Of a stretch of DNA of 64,000 bases, positions 17,974 through 26,486 are shown piece by piece. The notes below the pieces were generated by a model. The model worked only from the letters and a program-made list of their open reading frames with translations. It made no database searches and was not told the origin of the DNA. The stretch lies in the NCBI GenBank assembly GCA_965220245.1, contig CBDCPI010000006.1:310001-374000 (forward strand), written 5' to 3'. How positions within the stretch are numbered: the first letter of the stretch is position 1; every line of letters starts with the position of its first letter. This DNA comes from CBDCPI01 sp965220245. Lineage in GTDB: Bacteria; Chloroflexota; Dehalococcoidia; Lucifugimonadales; UBA3495. A program made the position numbers and the translations under genes.

Positions 17974-18378
17974 TCAGTACCACCGGTAACCTTCCAACCT
18001 CACCACCCTGCTGGGGTCCGGTGCCGTACTGATGCGCTCGCCGGTGTCGGGGTGGAACACCCACTCGGCTATCCTTGCCGGCTCCTGCCTTATCTCTCTC
18101 CCACTCTCGTCCTCGTGGATGACGATGCGGAGCGAGCCGTCGGTGGCGACCCCAACCTCCCAGGGCACGGCACATCCCGCAGGTTCACCGGGTAGCTCCT
18201 CCACCTCCCACAGCACGCCCGCCGCGTCCCTCACCTGCAGAAGCACCTCGCCGGTCTCGGCGGCACGGCACTGGCCGCTGGCGTCGCTGGCCGGGCCGCA
18301 GGCTATGCTGAGACTCAGGATACACGTCAACAGGGAAGTCGCAACCGCCGTGATCTGGGACGCGTGGTTCCTCAGCAT
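17974..18378 (-). CDS. Putative secreted lipoprotein, unknown function
   Basis: 134 aa with an N-terminal hydrophobic segment (residues 10-26) ending in a lipobox-like LSIAC at about 23-27. The mature part has an EVLLQVRDAAGVLWEVEEL strand-rich region and EWVFHPDTGERISTAPDPSR; it may be a small beta-fold. No family recognised. It lies between the two IS903-group copies with the amidase pseudogene. Confidence 0.6.
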   Translation of the reverse strand: MLRNHASQITAVATSLLTCILSLSIACGPASDASGQCRAAETGEVLLQVRDAAGVLWEVEELPGEPAGCAVPWEVGVATDGSLRIVIHEDESGREIRQEPARIAEWVFHPDTGERISTAPDPSRVVRLEGYRWY

Positions 18379-18503
18379 TTCAACTTCACCGTTGACATCG
18401 AGGCAGCTTTTTGCGCAGAAAATCCTCCCTCATATAATAAATTATATTTTTCGCGCAAAGCCGTTCGGCATCAACCCAGGGCAATCACATTTTAACTGGA
18501 GTG

Positions 18504-19586
18504 GGCTTTGTTGAATGAATGGGAGGTAGTGTTAAGCTGGAGGCATGAAGCGAACACCGCAAGCCTCCAAAGCTCGTCCCAAGAAACGCACCACCACCAG
18601 GAAATCCCAGTATCGGATACGTAACTGGCATGACTACAACGAAAGCCTGGTCCAGCGGGGTTCAATAACCCTATGGACCAGCGAAGAGGATATTGGGGCC
18701 TGGAAGCCCGACGGCCCCCGAAAGCGCGGTGGGCAGTTTCAGTATTCCGATGGAGCAATCCAGTGTCTGTTGATGGTGCGCAGCGTCTTCCACTTGACCC
18801 TGAGGGCTGCCGAAGGGTTTCTCCGGTCCGTGTTTCACTTGCTGGAGTGGGATTTGCCGGTGCCGGACTATACCACCCTCTGCAAGCGCGCCAAGCGCCT
18901 GGGGGTTTCCTTGCTCAGGAAAGCTGCTGGGCCCTTGCACCTGGTACTGGACAGCACCGGGTTGAAAGTCTTTGGGGAGGGAGAATGGAAGGTGCGTCAG
19001 CATGGCTATACCAAACGGCGCACCTGGAGGAAGCTCCATCTAAGCGTGGACAGTGAAACCCAGGAGATCCAGGCCGTGGTACTGAGCGAGGCCAGCCTGG
19101 ACGATGCGGGAGCGGTGCCCGAACTTCTGGACCAGAGCACCGAGTCAGTGGAGCAGGTGGGTGGCGATGGGGCCTACGACAAAAGGAAGGTATATGAGGG
19201 CTGCGCTGTCAGAGGTGTCAGGCGGGTAGCAATTCCACCTCGAAAGGATGCCCGTATCTGGCAGCATGGGAACTGTGCCGCCCCGCCCCTGGTGCGGGAC
19301 GAGAACCTGAGAAGGATTCGGAAGGTAGGACGTAAGCGGTGGAAACAAGAGTCGGGCTATCATCGGCGTTCCCTGGCCGAGACTGCCATGTTTCGGTTCA
19401 AGACCATCTTTGGTTCCTATCTTCAGGCCAGGAAGTTACCGCAGCAGAAGGTGGAAGCCAAGGTAAAGTGTGCCGCTTTGAATCGGATGACCCACTTGGG
19501 AATGCCGGATAGCTATCGAGTAGCATAGCTCGATTCAAAGGGTGTCGGGACATTTCATGTGCTGCCAATATTCATGCAACAAAGCC
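18504..19586. mobile_element. IS5-family, IS903-group insertion sequence, copy 2, with 9-bp target duplication
   Basis: A 1083-bp element, the same as copy 1 in reverse orientation, with ends GGCTTTGTTGAATGAATG and GGCTTTGTTGCATGAAT (right end, other strand). ACTGGAGTG occurs directly on both sides (18495-18503 and 19587-19595), the 9-bp duplication characteristic of the IS903 group. The duplication shows a simple, fairly recent insertion. Confidence 0.95.
18545..19528 (+). CDS. IS903-group IS5-family transposase, copy 2
   Basis: A 327-aa intact DDE transposase with the same catalytic context as copy 1 (LVLDSTGLK, GGDGAYDK, SLAETAMFR). The start lies 41 bp inside the left end of the element. 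The perfect target duplication and intact frame suggest the element can still move. Confidence 0.93.
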   Translation: MKRTPQASKARPKKRTTTRKSQYRIRNWHDYNESLVQRGSITLWTSEEDIGAWKPDGPRKRGGQFQYSDGAIQCLLMVRSVFHLTLRAAEGFLRSVFHLLEWDLPVPDYTTLCKRAKRLGVSLLRKAAGPLHLVLDSTGLKVFGEGEWKVRQHGYTKRRTWRKLHLSVDSETQEIQAVVLSEASLDDAGAVPELLDQSTESVEQVGGDGAYDKRKVYEGCAVRGVRRVAIPPRKDARIWQHGNCAAPPLVRDENLRRIRKVGRKRWKQESGYHRRSLAETAMFRFKTIFGSYLQARKLPQQKVEAKVKCAALNRMTHLGMPDSYRVA

Positions 19587-19595
19587 ACTGGAGTG

Positions 19596-20005
19596 CATAA
19601 TTGTTATTGAAAGGATTGATATTACCCCCAATTTAACAGCGTTTCCAGGCAAGATTTGCCTGTCCAAGAGTCCTCTTGTGCGTCAAGACTTCCCAATTGC
19701 CGGTAGCCCAAAGGAGGTTCAAGTGTCTTCTTGGACGGGAAGTTGCCATTAAGCTGAGCAACCGTGCTGTTACGAATTAAAATGCGATTGCCCTGGGCAT
19801 CAACCCCAAAGCGACATGGATGGCTACCCAGCCGGCTGCACCAGTTCTATCGACACTCCGTCGTGTCCTTCGATTCAGGCCAGCCTGGAAGCGGTGGCTA
19901 CTTCAGTCGGGGGAAACACCACGAGGATACTGGATGCGAGACCGGTGGTAAACTTAGCCCAGCCCCGCACGCTAATCCCCGGGCGGTAGCCAGGAGACGA
20001 CACAA
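19596..20005. other. Intergenic stretch without recognised gene
   Basis: 410 bp between the IS copy and the substrate-binding protein gene. Open frames here are short, lack ribosome sites and show no recognisable protein. The last 15 bases hold the CAGGAGACG site for the next gene. Confidence 0.6.
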
Positions 20006-20932
20006 ATGCGCATCGCGGTACCAGACCTGGTGTCCAACTCGTACTTTCCGGCGGTGGCGGCCGTGGAGCTGGGGTTTTTCCAGAACCAGGGAATCGACGT
20101 GGAGTTGGAGATGGTCTTCCCGGTGGGCAGGGCCATGGAGGCGTTGCGGGACGGCCGCGTCGACTTCGTGGCCGGTCCGGCCCACGCCACCCTGTCGGCC
20201 TTCCCCGGATGGCAGGGCGCCAAGCTGCTGGCCGCCCTGTCGCAGCATACCTTCTGGGTACTGGTGTTGCGTTTCAACCTGGAGGTCCAGCCGGGGGACG
20301 TTGCGGCAGTCAAGGGCCTGCGTATCGGAGCGGCCCCCGGGCCCGACGCTGCACTGCGCCAGTTGCTGGCCGAGGCGGGCGTGGACCCGGCGCGGGACGG
20401 CATGGCGTTGGCTCCGGTACCCGGCAGCGGCGAGCCCGGCGTGTCCTTCGGCGTCCATGCCGCCCAGGCCCTGGAGGAGGGAGTCATCGACGGCTTCTGG
20501 GCCAACGCCATGGGAGCGGAAGTGGCGGTGCGGAGTGGGATAGGGAACGTGGTGCTTGACCCGCGGCGAGGCGTCAGTCCGCCGGCGGCGAGGGACTATA
20601 CCTTTGCGGCACTGGTCGCCACCGACTGGTTGATTGAAGACTCTCCCGCCACGGCGGAGGGAGCGGTGCGGGCGGTGGTGGAGTCGCAACGGGCGCTGCG
20701 GGCCGATCCGTCCCGGGCTGCCGAGGTCGGCCAGCGGCTGTTCCCACCCGACGAGGCCGCATTGATCGAGGACCTGGTCCGGCGGGATGCTCCATACTAC
20801 ACTGCCGGAATTTCTCCGGACTCCGTAGCCAACCTCAACGAGTTCTCCCGGAATATCGGCCTGCTCTCCGGCGACGCAGCCTATGAGCAGGTGGTGGTCG
20901 GCCTGTTCGCCCATCTTTGGTCTGAACAGTAG
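20006..20932 (+). CDS. NMT1/THI5-like ABC-transporter substrate-binding protein
   Basis: 308 aa, periplasmic-binding-protein type 2 fold of the SsuA/TauA/NMT1 group. Seen: FPAVAAVELGFFQNQGIDVELE (residues 14-35), RAMEALRDGRVDFVAGPAHA (42-61), and GLRIGAAPGPDAALRQLL after the hinge. No signal peptide is visible from the chosen ATG (CAGGAGACG upstream), unusual for an extracellular binding protein; it may be a cytosolic sensor or lack its leader. The next gene (LLM) starts 9 bp downstream, a pairing common in sulfonate or thiamine-precursor uptake clusters. Confidence 0.75.
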   Translation: MRIAVPDLVSNSYFPAVAAVELGFFQNQGIDVELEMVFPVGRAMEALRDGRVDFVAGPAHATLSAFPGWQGAKLLAALSQHTFWVLVLRFNLEVQPGDVAAVKGLRIGAAPGPDAALRQLLAEAGVDPARDGMALAPVPGSGEPGVSFGVHAAQALEEGVIDGFWANAMGAEVAVRSGIGNVVLDPRRGVSPPAARDYTFAALVATDWLIEDSPATAEGAVRAVVESQRALRADPSRAAEVGQRLFPPDEAALIEDLVRRDAPYYTAGISPDSVANLNEFSRNIGLLSGDAAYEQVVVGLFAHLWSEQ

Positions 20933-20941
20933 GAGTGTTCG

Positions 20942-21934
20942 ATGAAAGTGGATATCAGAGTGCCCGTCGGACTGCCGGTCCAATAGACCGCCGATTTCAT
21001 CGCGGGATGTGAGGCCGCCGGATTTTCCGGGGTTGGAGTCCACGACCATCAGCACAGCGGGCGGGACGTTTTTCTCACCCTGGCCCTGGCCGCCGAGCGG
21101 ACCTCCCGGCTCACCCTGTACCCTGCAACCACCAACCCGGTCACCTGGCATTCGATGGTTCTGGCCTCGCTGGCCCACTCGCTGGAGGAGATCGCACCGG
21201 AGCGGGTACGCCTGACCGTGGGCCCCGGCTACCTCGCCGTCGGGAATATCGGCCGGCCCCGGGCCACGGTGGAGGCCATGCGCCGGGCCATCCTGACCAT
21301 TCGCCGCCTGCTGCGGGGCGAGCGAGTGGAATTCAACGGGGTGGAAACCCGGCTGCGCAATCTGAGCGACCGGCCGACACCAATATTCATGACCGCTGCC
21401 GGTCCGCGGATGGTGGAGTTGGCCGGGGAAGTTGCCGACGGCGCCCTGTTGCTTGTCGGCCTTCATCCCAAAGCGGTCGACGCGGCCCGCCGCAGACTGG
21501 AAATAGGAGCGGCGCGGGCCGGACGCAGCCTCGAAGGTTTCCAGACGATCTTCATCACTCCAACCACGATGTCGGATGACGGCCCGGCTGCCCGTCGCTT
21601 TCCTCAACAGTGGTTTCGACCCGACCAGCCGTACCTGAAATACCCCAGCGATTCCAACCTCTTCTGGCTGCGAGAGGCCGGCATCGACCTGGCCGACGAT
21701 TTCGTCCCCGAGAGCATCGCCGATGCTCAGGCGGACGAAATATGCGATGCCTTCGGTCTATTCGGCACGCCTGAGGAATGCTTGGCCAGACTGAAGCGGG
21801 CCAGGGACGAATCGGGTATCAATCACGTCTTCATCTTTCCCACTCACACCCAGGAGGGTGGTTACAACATGCCGTGGGCCGAGGTGGACGCCTTCCGAGA
21901 GATAGTAATCCCGGGTCTGGGCGCCCTTTCGTAA
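20942..21934 (+). pseudogene. LLM-class oxidoreductase with an in-frame TAG at codon 15
   Basis: From ATG 20942 (GGAG upstream) the frame reads MKVDIRVPVGLPVQ, then TAG at 20984-20986, then TADFIAGCEAAGFSGVGVHD and on without further stops to SAL-type C-terminus at 21934. After the stop come the usual TLALAAERTSRLTLYPATTN, the VRLTVGPGYL region and ALLLVGLHPKAVDAARRRLE. The phase is perfectly kept, so a single nonsense change is likely. The next possible start (21155) would lose about 70 residues of the barrel. It pairs with the binding protein upstream. Confidence 0.82.
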
Positions 21935-22037
21935 CCGCCCTCCAGGGACTTTTGGTTGGCCGTCGTGCTAGCGGTTCCCCGGCCCGCCGCCACATATAAA
22001 AGAATGCAGGATGCCAGCAATCCAAGGAGCACGCGTC

Positions 22038-22410
22038 ATGGCAAACAAGATCCGCCTGGGGTTTGTGGGTGCGAACGTAAACTCGACCTGGGCCTCTCAG
22101 TCGCACTTCCCGGCGCTACTGGCCAGTCCGGATGTCGAGTTTACCGCAGTTTGCACCACCCGGCCCGAGAGCGCGGAAGAGGCTCGCCAAGCCTTCGGAG
22201 CGAAGCTCGCCTTCCATGATTTCCGGGCAATGGCAGTGTCGCCGGAGATCGACGCGGTGGCCGTGGTTGTGCGGGCGCCATCGCACTATGAGGCAACGAA
22301 GGCCGCCATCGAAGCTGGCAAGCACGTCTACACCGAGTGGCCTTTGGGACGGAATACCGCCGAAAGTGAACTCCATGCCAAGTTGAGTACCAACAGTGCG
22401 GCCAAGGTGC
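22038..22410 (+). pseudogene. Truncated Gfo/Idh/MocA-family oxidoreductase
   Basis: The N-terminal Rossmann domain of a Gfo/Idh/MocA dehydrogenase: MANKIRLGFVGANVN (residues 1-15), VEFTAVCTTRPESAEEARQA, IDAVAVVVRAPSHYEATKAA and GKHVYTEWPLGRNTAESE (the EKP-like motif reads EWP). Similarity fades near residue 125, and the frame then enters a REP-like repeat and unrelated sequence; the C-terminal substrate domain is absent. The full family length is about 350-390 aa. Confidence 0.75.
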
Positions 22411-22490
22411 TGGCCAGTATGAGTACTCTGGCTAAAGTCCGGCTCTGGCCCTCATGGCCTTTTCATTCTCGGAGTAGGCTACCCTCCCCA

Positions 22491-22590
22491 CTGTCATTCC
22501 GGCGCAGGCCGGAATCCAGGTACGTTCGAGGAAGCACGGTTGGCCGCTTTAGAGGGTTTCTGGTTCCCGGCCTTCGCCGGGAAGACGGGG
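22491..22590. repeat. REP/MITE-like repeat with two GC-rich palindromes
   Basis: ATTCCGGCGCAGGCCGGAAT at 22495-22514 and TTCCCGGCCTTCGCCGGGAA at about 22564-22583 are each self-complementary and are roughly inverted relative to each other. When translated this type gives the SFRRRPESR string common in dispersed bacterial repeats. It lies just after the truncated oxidoreductase. Confidence 0.65.
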
Positions 22591-22655
22591 AAGGAACAGC
22601 TTCCGGGGTGAAAATGAAAAGGCCCTGCTCTGACCCTGAGAGCGCTGCGCAAATG

Positions 22656-22982
22656 TCATTGATCGATGATATACTCACCCATCCCCACATCTTCCAAGCA
22701 TGTCTCAATACGTTGTTGGTCCGCCCCGGCGGCATCGAGTTCAGTGAGCACTTCGCGTAGAGAGTCCAGCAGGTCGAACGGGACCGTCGTATCACCGTAA
22801 CCGCTTCTGAAACCGAGGTCCGTCAGGTGAATCGTCTTCTTATGGTCTCCTGCCATCCTGCTCAAATCGGACAGTTGACCTTCGATCTCATCGAGCCTGC
22901 TCCTCAACTCCCTGAGGAGCCCTCTGTTGTCCCTATGACGCACCATCAGGTTGCCGATGGTTGCGGAGTCGCAGTTTTGCAT
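22656..22982 (-). CDS. Hypothetical protein with helical N-terminus
   Basis: 108 aa, not recognised. The first half (RGLLRELRSRLDEIEGQLSD) is likely helical or coiled coil; the second half has FDLLDSLREVLTELDAAG and is acidic at the end. No strong ribosome site is seen. It stands alone between the repeat and the duplicated membrane-protein genes. Confidence 0.45.
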   Translation of the reverse strand: MQNCDSATIGNLMVRHRDNRGLLRELRSRLDEIEGQLSDLSRMAGDHKKTIHLTDLGFRSGYGDTTVPFDLLDSLREVLTELDAAGADQQRIETCLEDVGMGEYIIDQ

Positions 22983-23268
22983 CGTGCGTCACCGGATTGT
23001 AAGGATGGTGATTCTTTGCCGGCACAAACCGCTCCAGCCGAGGCCCTGCCGGCATTTTCATCTTAGCATCGGCGCCTCCCGGCCCGTTTTGTCCTGCATG
23101 GCGGTCACGCCCTAAGGGCTTGCCCCGGTCAAGCGGGGATGGCCTGGATGCCTGCCTGGCCATGTTCGCCATCATCTTCGGCCCCGCCTTCGCTCTGGCA
23201 CGAGTTGTAGAATCGTGGATAAACGCCTATAAGACGCTGAGCTCCATACACCGGCCCAAGGATGAGTC

Positions 23269-23409
23269 ATGAACCAGCAGACCTCCAAGAAGAAACGCAT
23301 CTAGAAAAGGGAAGTAGCCCTCCGGATCTTCGCCTACGGAATACCCATAACCATAGGCATACTCGGATTCGCACTCGGCTGGTGGCAGAAGCTCGGCCCC
23401 GCCGGTTAG
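23269..23409 (+). pseudogene. Small single-helix membrane protein, copy 1, with internal TAG
   Basis: 46 codons aligning residue for residue with copy 2 at 23695. ATG 23269 is followed by NQQTSKKKRI, TAG at 23302-23304, then KREVALRIFAYGIPITIGIL and GFALGWWQKLGPAG. The hydrophobic helix and GWWxKL end match copy 2. The TAG aligns with an Arg in copy 2. The start overlaps the stop of an upstream short frame (TCATGA). Disrupted or, less likely, read through. Confidence 0.6.
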
Positions 23410-23630
23410 ACGCACAAACCGCCGCCATCCCCGCAGGCGCCATGAAAGACAAGGTCCCACGCACCCGCGGAGGACGCCTTCAGCACCCACTTGCCCCGCA
23501 GTCCGGCATCGGCCCGGAAGTGGGCCTCGTCAGCGAAGAATATCTTGGCTCCAGGCCGCCTTGCCCCGCCGGCGAGGGCGGCGTATTCCGCTACGAAGGC
23601 TTCCCGGTTGGCCTCATCGCCCCAGCCCGA
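23406..23630 (-). pseudogene. IS630-family transposase fragment
   Basis: Minus-strand reading gives EANREAFVAEYAALAGGARR, then PGAKIFFADEAHFRADAGLR and GKWVLKASSAG, the central catalytic segment of IS630-type transposases (Asp-Glu in F-A-D-E-A-H-F). It is about 70 codons with no ends, wedged between the two copies of the small membrane protein, suggesting an IS helped create or split the duplication. Confidence 0.7.
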
Positions 23631-23694
23631 GTCATAGAATGGTGGATAAACACCACAAGAGATTCAGCACCATCCGGCAAGAGGAAGACCAATC

Positions 23695-23835
23695 ATGAGT
23701 GAACGCACCTCCCGCAAGCCCAAGGTCCGGTCCAGCGACGTTGCCATCCGCATCATCGCCTACGGCGTACCCATCACGGTCGGCATCCTCGGCTTCGTGC
23801 TCGGCTGGTGGAAGAAGCTGGCAACGGGCGGCTAG
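23695..23835 (+). CDS. Small single-helix membrane protein, copy 2
   Basis: 46 aa: a basic N-terminus (SERTSRKPKVRSS), one membrane helix (about residues 18-38, IIAYGVPITVGILGFVLGWW) and a short KKL tail. The length and GWWxKL end are identical to copy 1, so this is a real, duplicated coding unit. The ATG overlaps the stop of an upstream frame (ATGAGTGA). Function unknown; phage or plasmid small membrane proteins of this kind include holin-like and toxin-like types. Confidence 0.6.
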   Translation: MSERTSRKPKVRSSDVAIRIIAYGVPITVGILGFVLGWWKKLATGG

Positions 23836-23961
23836 ACACCGCCGGGCACTCCAGCGTACAGCAACAAACGAACCTGAAATCGCCTCAGTTGTCCGGGGCC
23901 GCTCTCCGGGAAAGGGAGGCGGCCCCGCCTCTCCTTCCCACCAAACCCCAAGGAGCCGGAC

Positions 23962-24484
23962 ATGACCCAGAAGACCGGGACCCCTTCAGCCGGGCTGAAG
24001 GAACAGGCCCTGCTGAAAGCCCTGCGGAGCAACCTGAAGCTGCTGGGCGAACTAGCGGTGCGCTACGAGGTGGAATTCCGGCCGGACCGCCCGGCGGACC
24101 TCCCCGTCATCCACTGCCCCCAAGATGTTCACAACCTGCTCGGACCGGAGATGTCGGCCCTAGCCCAGGAGCAGCTGAGGGTCCTGCTGCTGGACACCAA
24201 GAACAACCTGCTGGCCCAACGGGTGATCTACCAAGGGAACGCGAACTCCTCGATAGTCCGCCCGGCCGAGGTGCTGCGCCCGGCAGTGGTCGAGCCGGCT
24301 CCCAACATCATCATCGTCCACAATCACCCGACGCGGAGACCCCACGCCCAGCCCGGAGGACACCGCGGTCACCAGGGACCTGGTCCAAGCCGCCAAGCTG
24401 CTGGGCATCGAGTTGCTGGACCACGTCGTCATCGGAGGAGACCGGTTCGTGAGCCTGAAGGAACAGGGCCTCATGCCCAAGTAA
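23962..24484 (+). pseudogene. radC: RadC/JAB-domain protein, frameshifted in the metal-binding motif
   Basis: From ATG 23962 (AAGGAGCCGGAC) the frame reads LKEQALLKALRSNLKLLGEL, LRVLLLDTKNNLLAQRVIYQ, VRPAEVLRPAVVEPAPNIII and VHNHPT, the JAB H-x-H metal motif. One extra base near 24333 throws the frame; the next frame continues GDPTPSPEDTAVTRDLVQAA, LLGIELLDHVVIGGDRFVSL and KEQGLMPK then TAA. Together they give a complete RadC (DUF2466) domain. Such genes are common on plasmids and integrative elements. Real mutation or assembly error. Confidence 0.85.
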
Positions 24485-24632
24485 CCCCGGCCTCCCCGGG
24501 CCGGCGCCGTCCCAACGGCAGCGCCGGAGAACACCCGCCAGACCGGCCAAGCGGTCCAAACGGAGCAGGACCGCAGAGGAAATGGTAATCTAGGCTGACC
24601 CGAGGCAACGCCGTCCCGAGAAAAGGAGCAGA

Positions 24633-25439
24633 ATGAGCGGGAACCAAAAGGCCGACGCCGACGCCCTGCAACTGACCAAGGAGGCCTACGAGGCCATCAG
24701 GCCCGACGCGGCAGTCCTCTTTGGCTCCCGAGCCCGGGGCGACCATGACGAGCACCACTCCGACGTGGACATAATGCTCATCGTCGAGCAGCAGCCCGAC
24801 CAATGGAAGAAGGACGAACTCAAGGCTTGGGCCGAGAAAAAGGCCCGGACAATATACGACAAGCCCGTTCCGGTACAACTGGTGTGGTTCGACCACAGAG
24901 AGTACAAAGAGCAGGAACGATTCATCAACACGATGGTAACCCGAGCTCTGCAGGAGGGGGCAGTCATGGCAAGGAACCCCGAGGAATACACCAGCAGGTA
25001 CGACGACGAGGAAACCGAGCACCAATACACCTGGACCGAGTACGACAACCGCGTCTTCCACGCAGAGCAACACCTGGTCAGCTTCAAGGCAAACATTGAG
25101 ATGGGCTTCAGCGACCTGCTCATAGGGCAGCAGGCCCAGGCCGCCCTGGAACACGCCCTGAAGGCAGTCATCGCAGGCCACGGGGAAACCTATCCCAACA
25201 CCCACAACATAGGCAATCTTATCGGCAAGCTGCGCCAAGCGGACTCCCACATGGCCAACTTTTCCCTGGAGATCCACCCTGACGTATACTCCGAATATGC
25301 AGGGACGGACGAATACAAGGACACCAGGACGAGACCGCTCCTCACCAACCACGCCAACTACCGGGAGGCCACCACCACCGCAGCGGAGCGACTGATGGAA
25401 CGGGCCCATCAGCTGGGACCCAACAGGCTGCCAGACTGA
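24633..25439 (+). CDS. MNT nucleotidyltransferase-HEPN fusion protein
   Basis: 268 aa. The N-terminal minimal nucleotidyltransferase has AVLFGSRARGDHDEHHSDVD then IMLIVE (about residues 29-54), the GS...DxD motif of MNT antitoxins. The C-terminal HEPN domain has a long helix AALEHALKAVIAGHGETYPN followed by THNIGNLIGKLR (about 170-201). In most two-gene systems MNT (antitoxin, adenylylating) and HEPN (RNase toxin) are separate; here they are one chain. A canonical R-x4-6-H was not clear, so toxicity is uncertain. GGAGCAGA precedes the ATG. Confidence 0.8.
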   Translation: MSGNQKADADALQLTKEAYEAIRPDAAVLFGSRARGDHDEHHSDVDIMLIVEQQPDQWKKDELKAWAEKKARTIYDKPVPVQLVWFDHREYKEQERFINTMVTRALQEGAVMARNPEEYTSRYDDEETEHQYTWTEYDNRVFHAEQHLVSFKANIEMGFSDLLIGQQAQAALEHALKAVIAGHGETYPNTHNIGNLIGKLRQADSHMANFSLEIHPDVYSEYAGTDEYKDTRTRPLLTNHANYREATTTAAERLMERAHQLGPNRLPD

Positions 25440-25700
25440 AGGAGCCGGTTGAAAACGGCGCGGACGGAGGCCTGATCAGCGAAGAGCAAGAGCTCCGGAC
25501 AGCCAAGGACCGGCTTCGTCCTGAGAGCCCGGCGGCGAGAAACGCGGCGTCCCATCCGGGCAGCCGTCGAAGTGTCAAACAAGGTGCAGTCCGGCGACAT
25601 CAACCGGGCGCTGGAAGCCATTTTCGGAGAGGAGTCCATCCGGAGAATCATATACCGGGAAGTAAACGAGGACTGACCCCTCTCCAACTACCCGCAGGCC

Positions 25701-26486
25701 CTAGCGCAGGCGTTCCACCACCACCGGGCTGACCCACTCCCCCACCGTGAGGTACTCCAGCCGGGCCTCCCCCGCGCCCAACTCCGCCACCCCCAGCCGC
25801 ATCACGCCGCCCACGGCAAAGGCGTGGCGCTGCCCGTCCTCGGCCAGGGTGAACCGGGTCCACAGGTTGACCACCGGGCCGGCGGAGTCCCGGAGCTCCC
25901 AGCCGAGGCTGTTGGCAAAGGAGCGGACCATCGCCGGGGTCGGGTCCCCCAGCAGGGGCAGGACCCGGGCCGCCTCGAAGGCCATCTCCCGGGCCAGGGC
26001 CGGGTGGATGCTTGCATCGGCAAAGTTGAGCACGCCTTCGGGGTAGGCGCCGTAGTAGAACAGCCCCCGGTGGGTGTGGCCCTCCCGGACCTTCCGGGGA
26101 GTCCAGTCGCCGCCGGAATCCCGGTAGAAGGTCAACCCCCGGCGGGGGTCGAACCAGCCCTCATCGGGTGCGGGCCGGACCGGCTCCCCCCCGGGGTGGG
26201 CCAGCACCCGGGCCAGGGCTTCCTCCTGGCGCCCCGCGGTCGAGGGGGCCGGGAAGGGAGCGGGAGTGGGAGACGGGGGGATGGAGGCGATCAACCGGCG
26301 GTGCTCGGCGGCCACCCGGCGCAGTTCAGCGGCCTCCCGGGCCAGGGCCTCCCGCCGGGCCAGGGCCCCGGCGTCTTCCTCAAGGGCCGGAAGCGCCGGA
26401 GGGAGCGCTGGAGGCGGACCCGGCCCGGCGCCGGAACAGGCCGCCAGGAAGAAGAGGGCCAGGGCCAGGACCAGCCGGAAACGCAC
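25701..26486 (-). CDS. Lipoprotein, last gene of a four-gene envelope operon
   Basis: 261 aa. Signal peptide with lipobox LAAC (residues 14-17), a Pro-rich linker, a helical Ala/Arg/Glu-rich segment (about 38-68), a second Pro-rich linker, and a C-terminal domain with DEGWFDPRRGLTFYRDSGG and VLNFADASIHPALAREMAFE. No family recognised. Start GTG at 26486 with GGAGAGGT upstream. The first 107 bases overlap the 3' end of the upstream frame in another phase, a long overlap that may mean a frameshift in that gene. Confidence 0.7.
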   Translation of the reverse strand: MRFRLVLALALFFLAACSGAGPGPPPALPPALPALEEDAGALARREALAREAAELRRVAAEHRRLIASIPPSPTPAPFPAPSTAGRQEEALARVLAHPGGEPVRPAPDEGWFDPRRGLTFYRDSGGDWTPRKVREGHTHRGLFYYGAYPEGVLNFADASIHPALAREMAFEAARVLPLLGDPTPAMVRSFANSLGWELRDSAGPVVNLWTRFTLAEDGQRHAFAVGGVMRLGVAELGAGEARLEYLTVGEWVSPVVVERLR

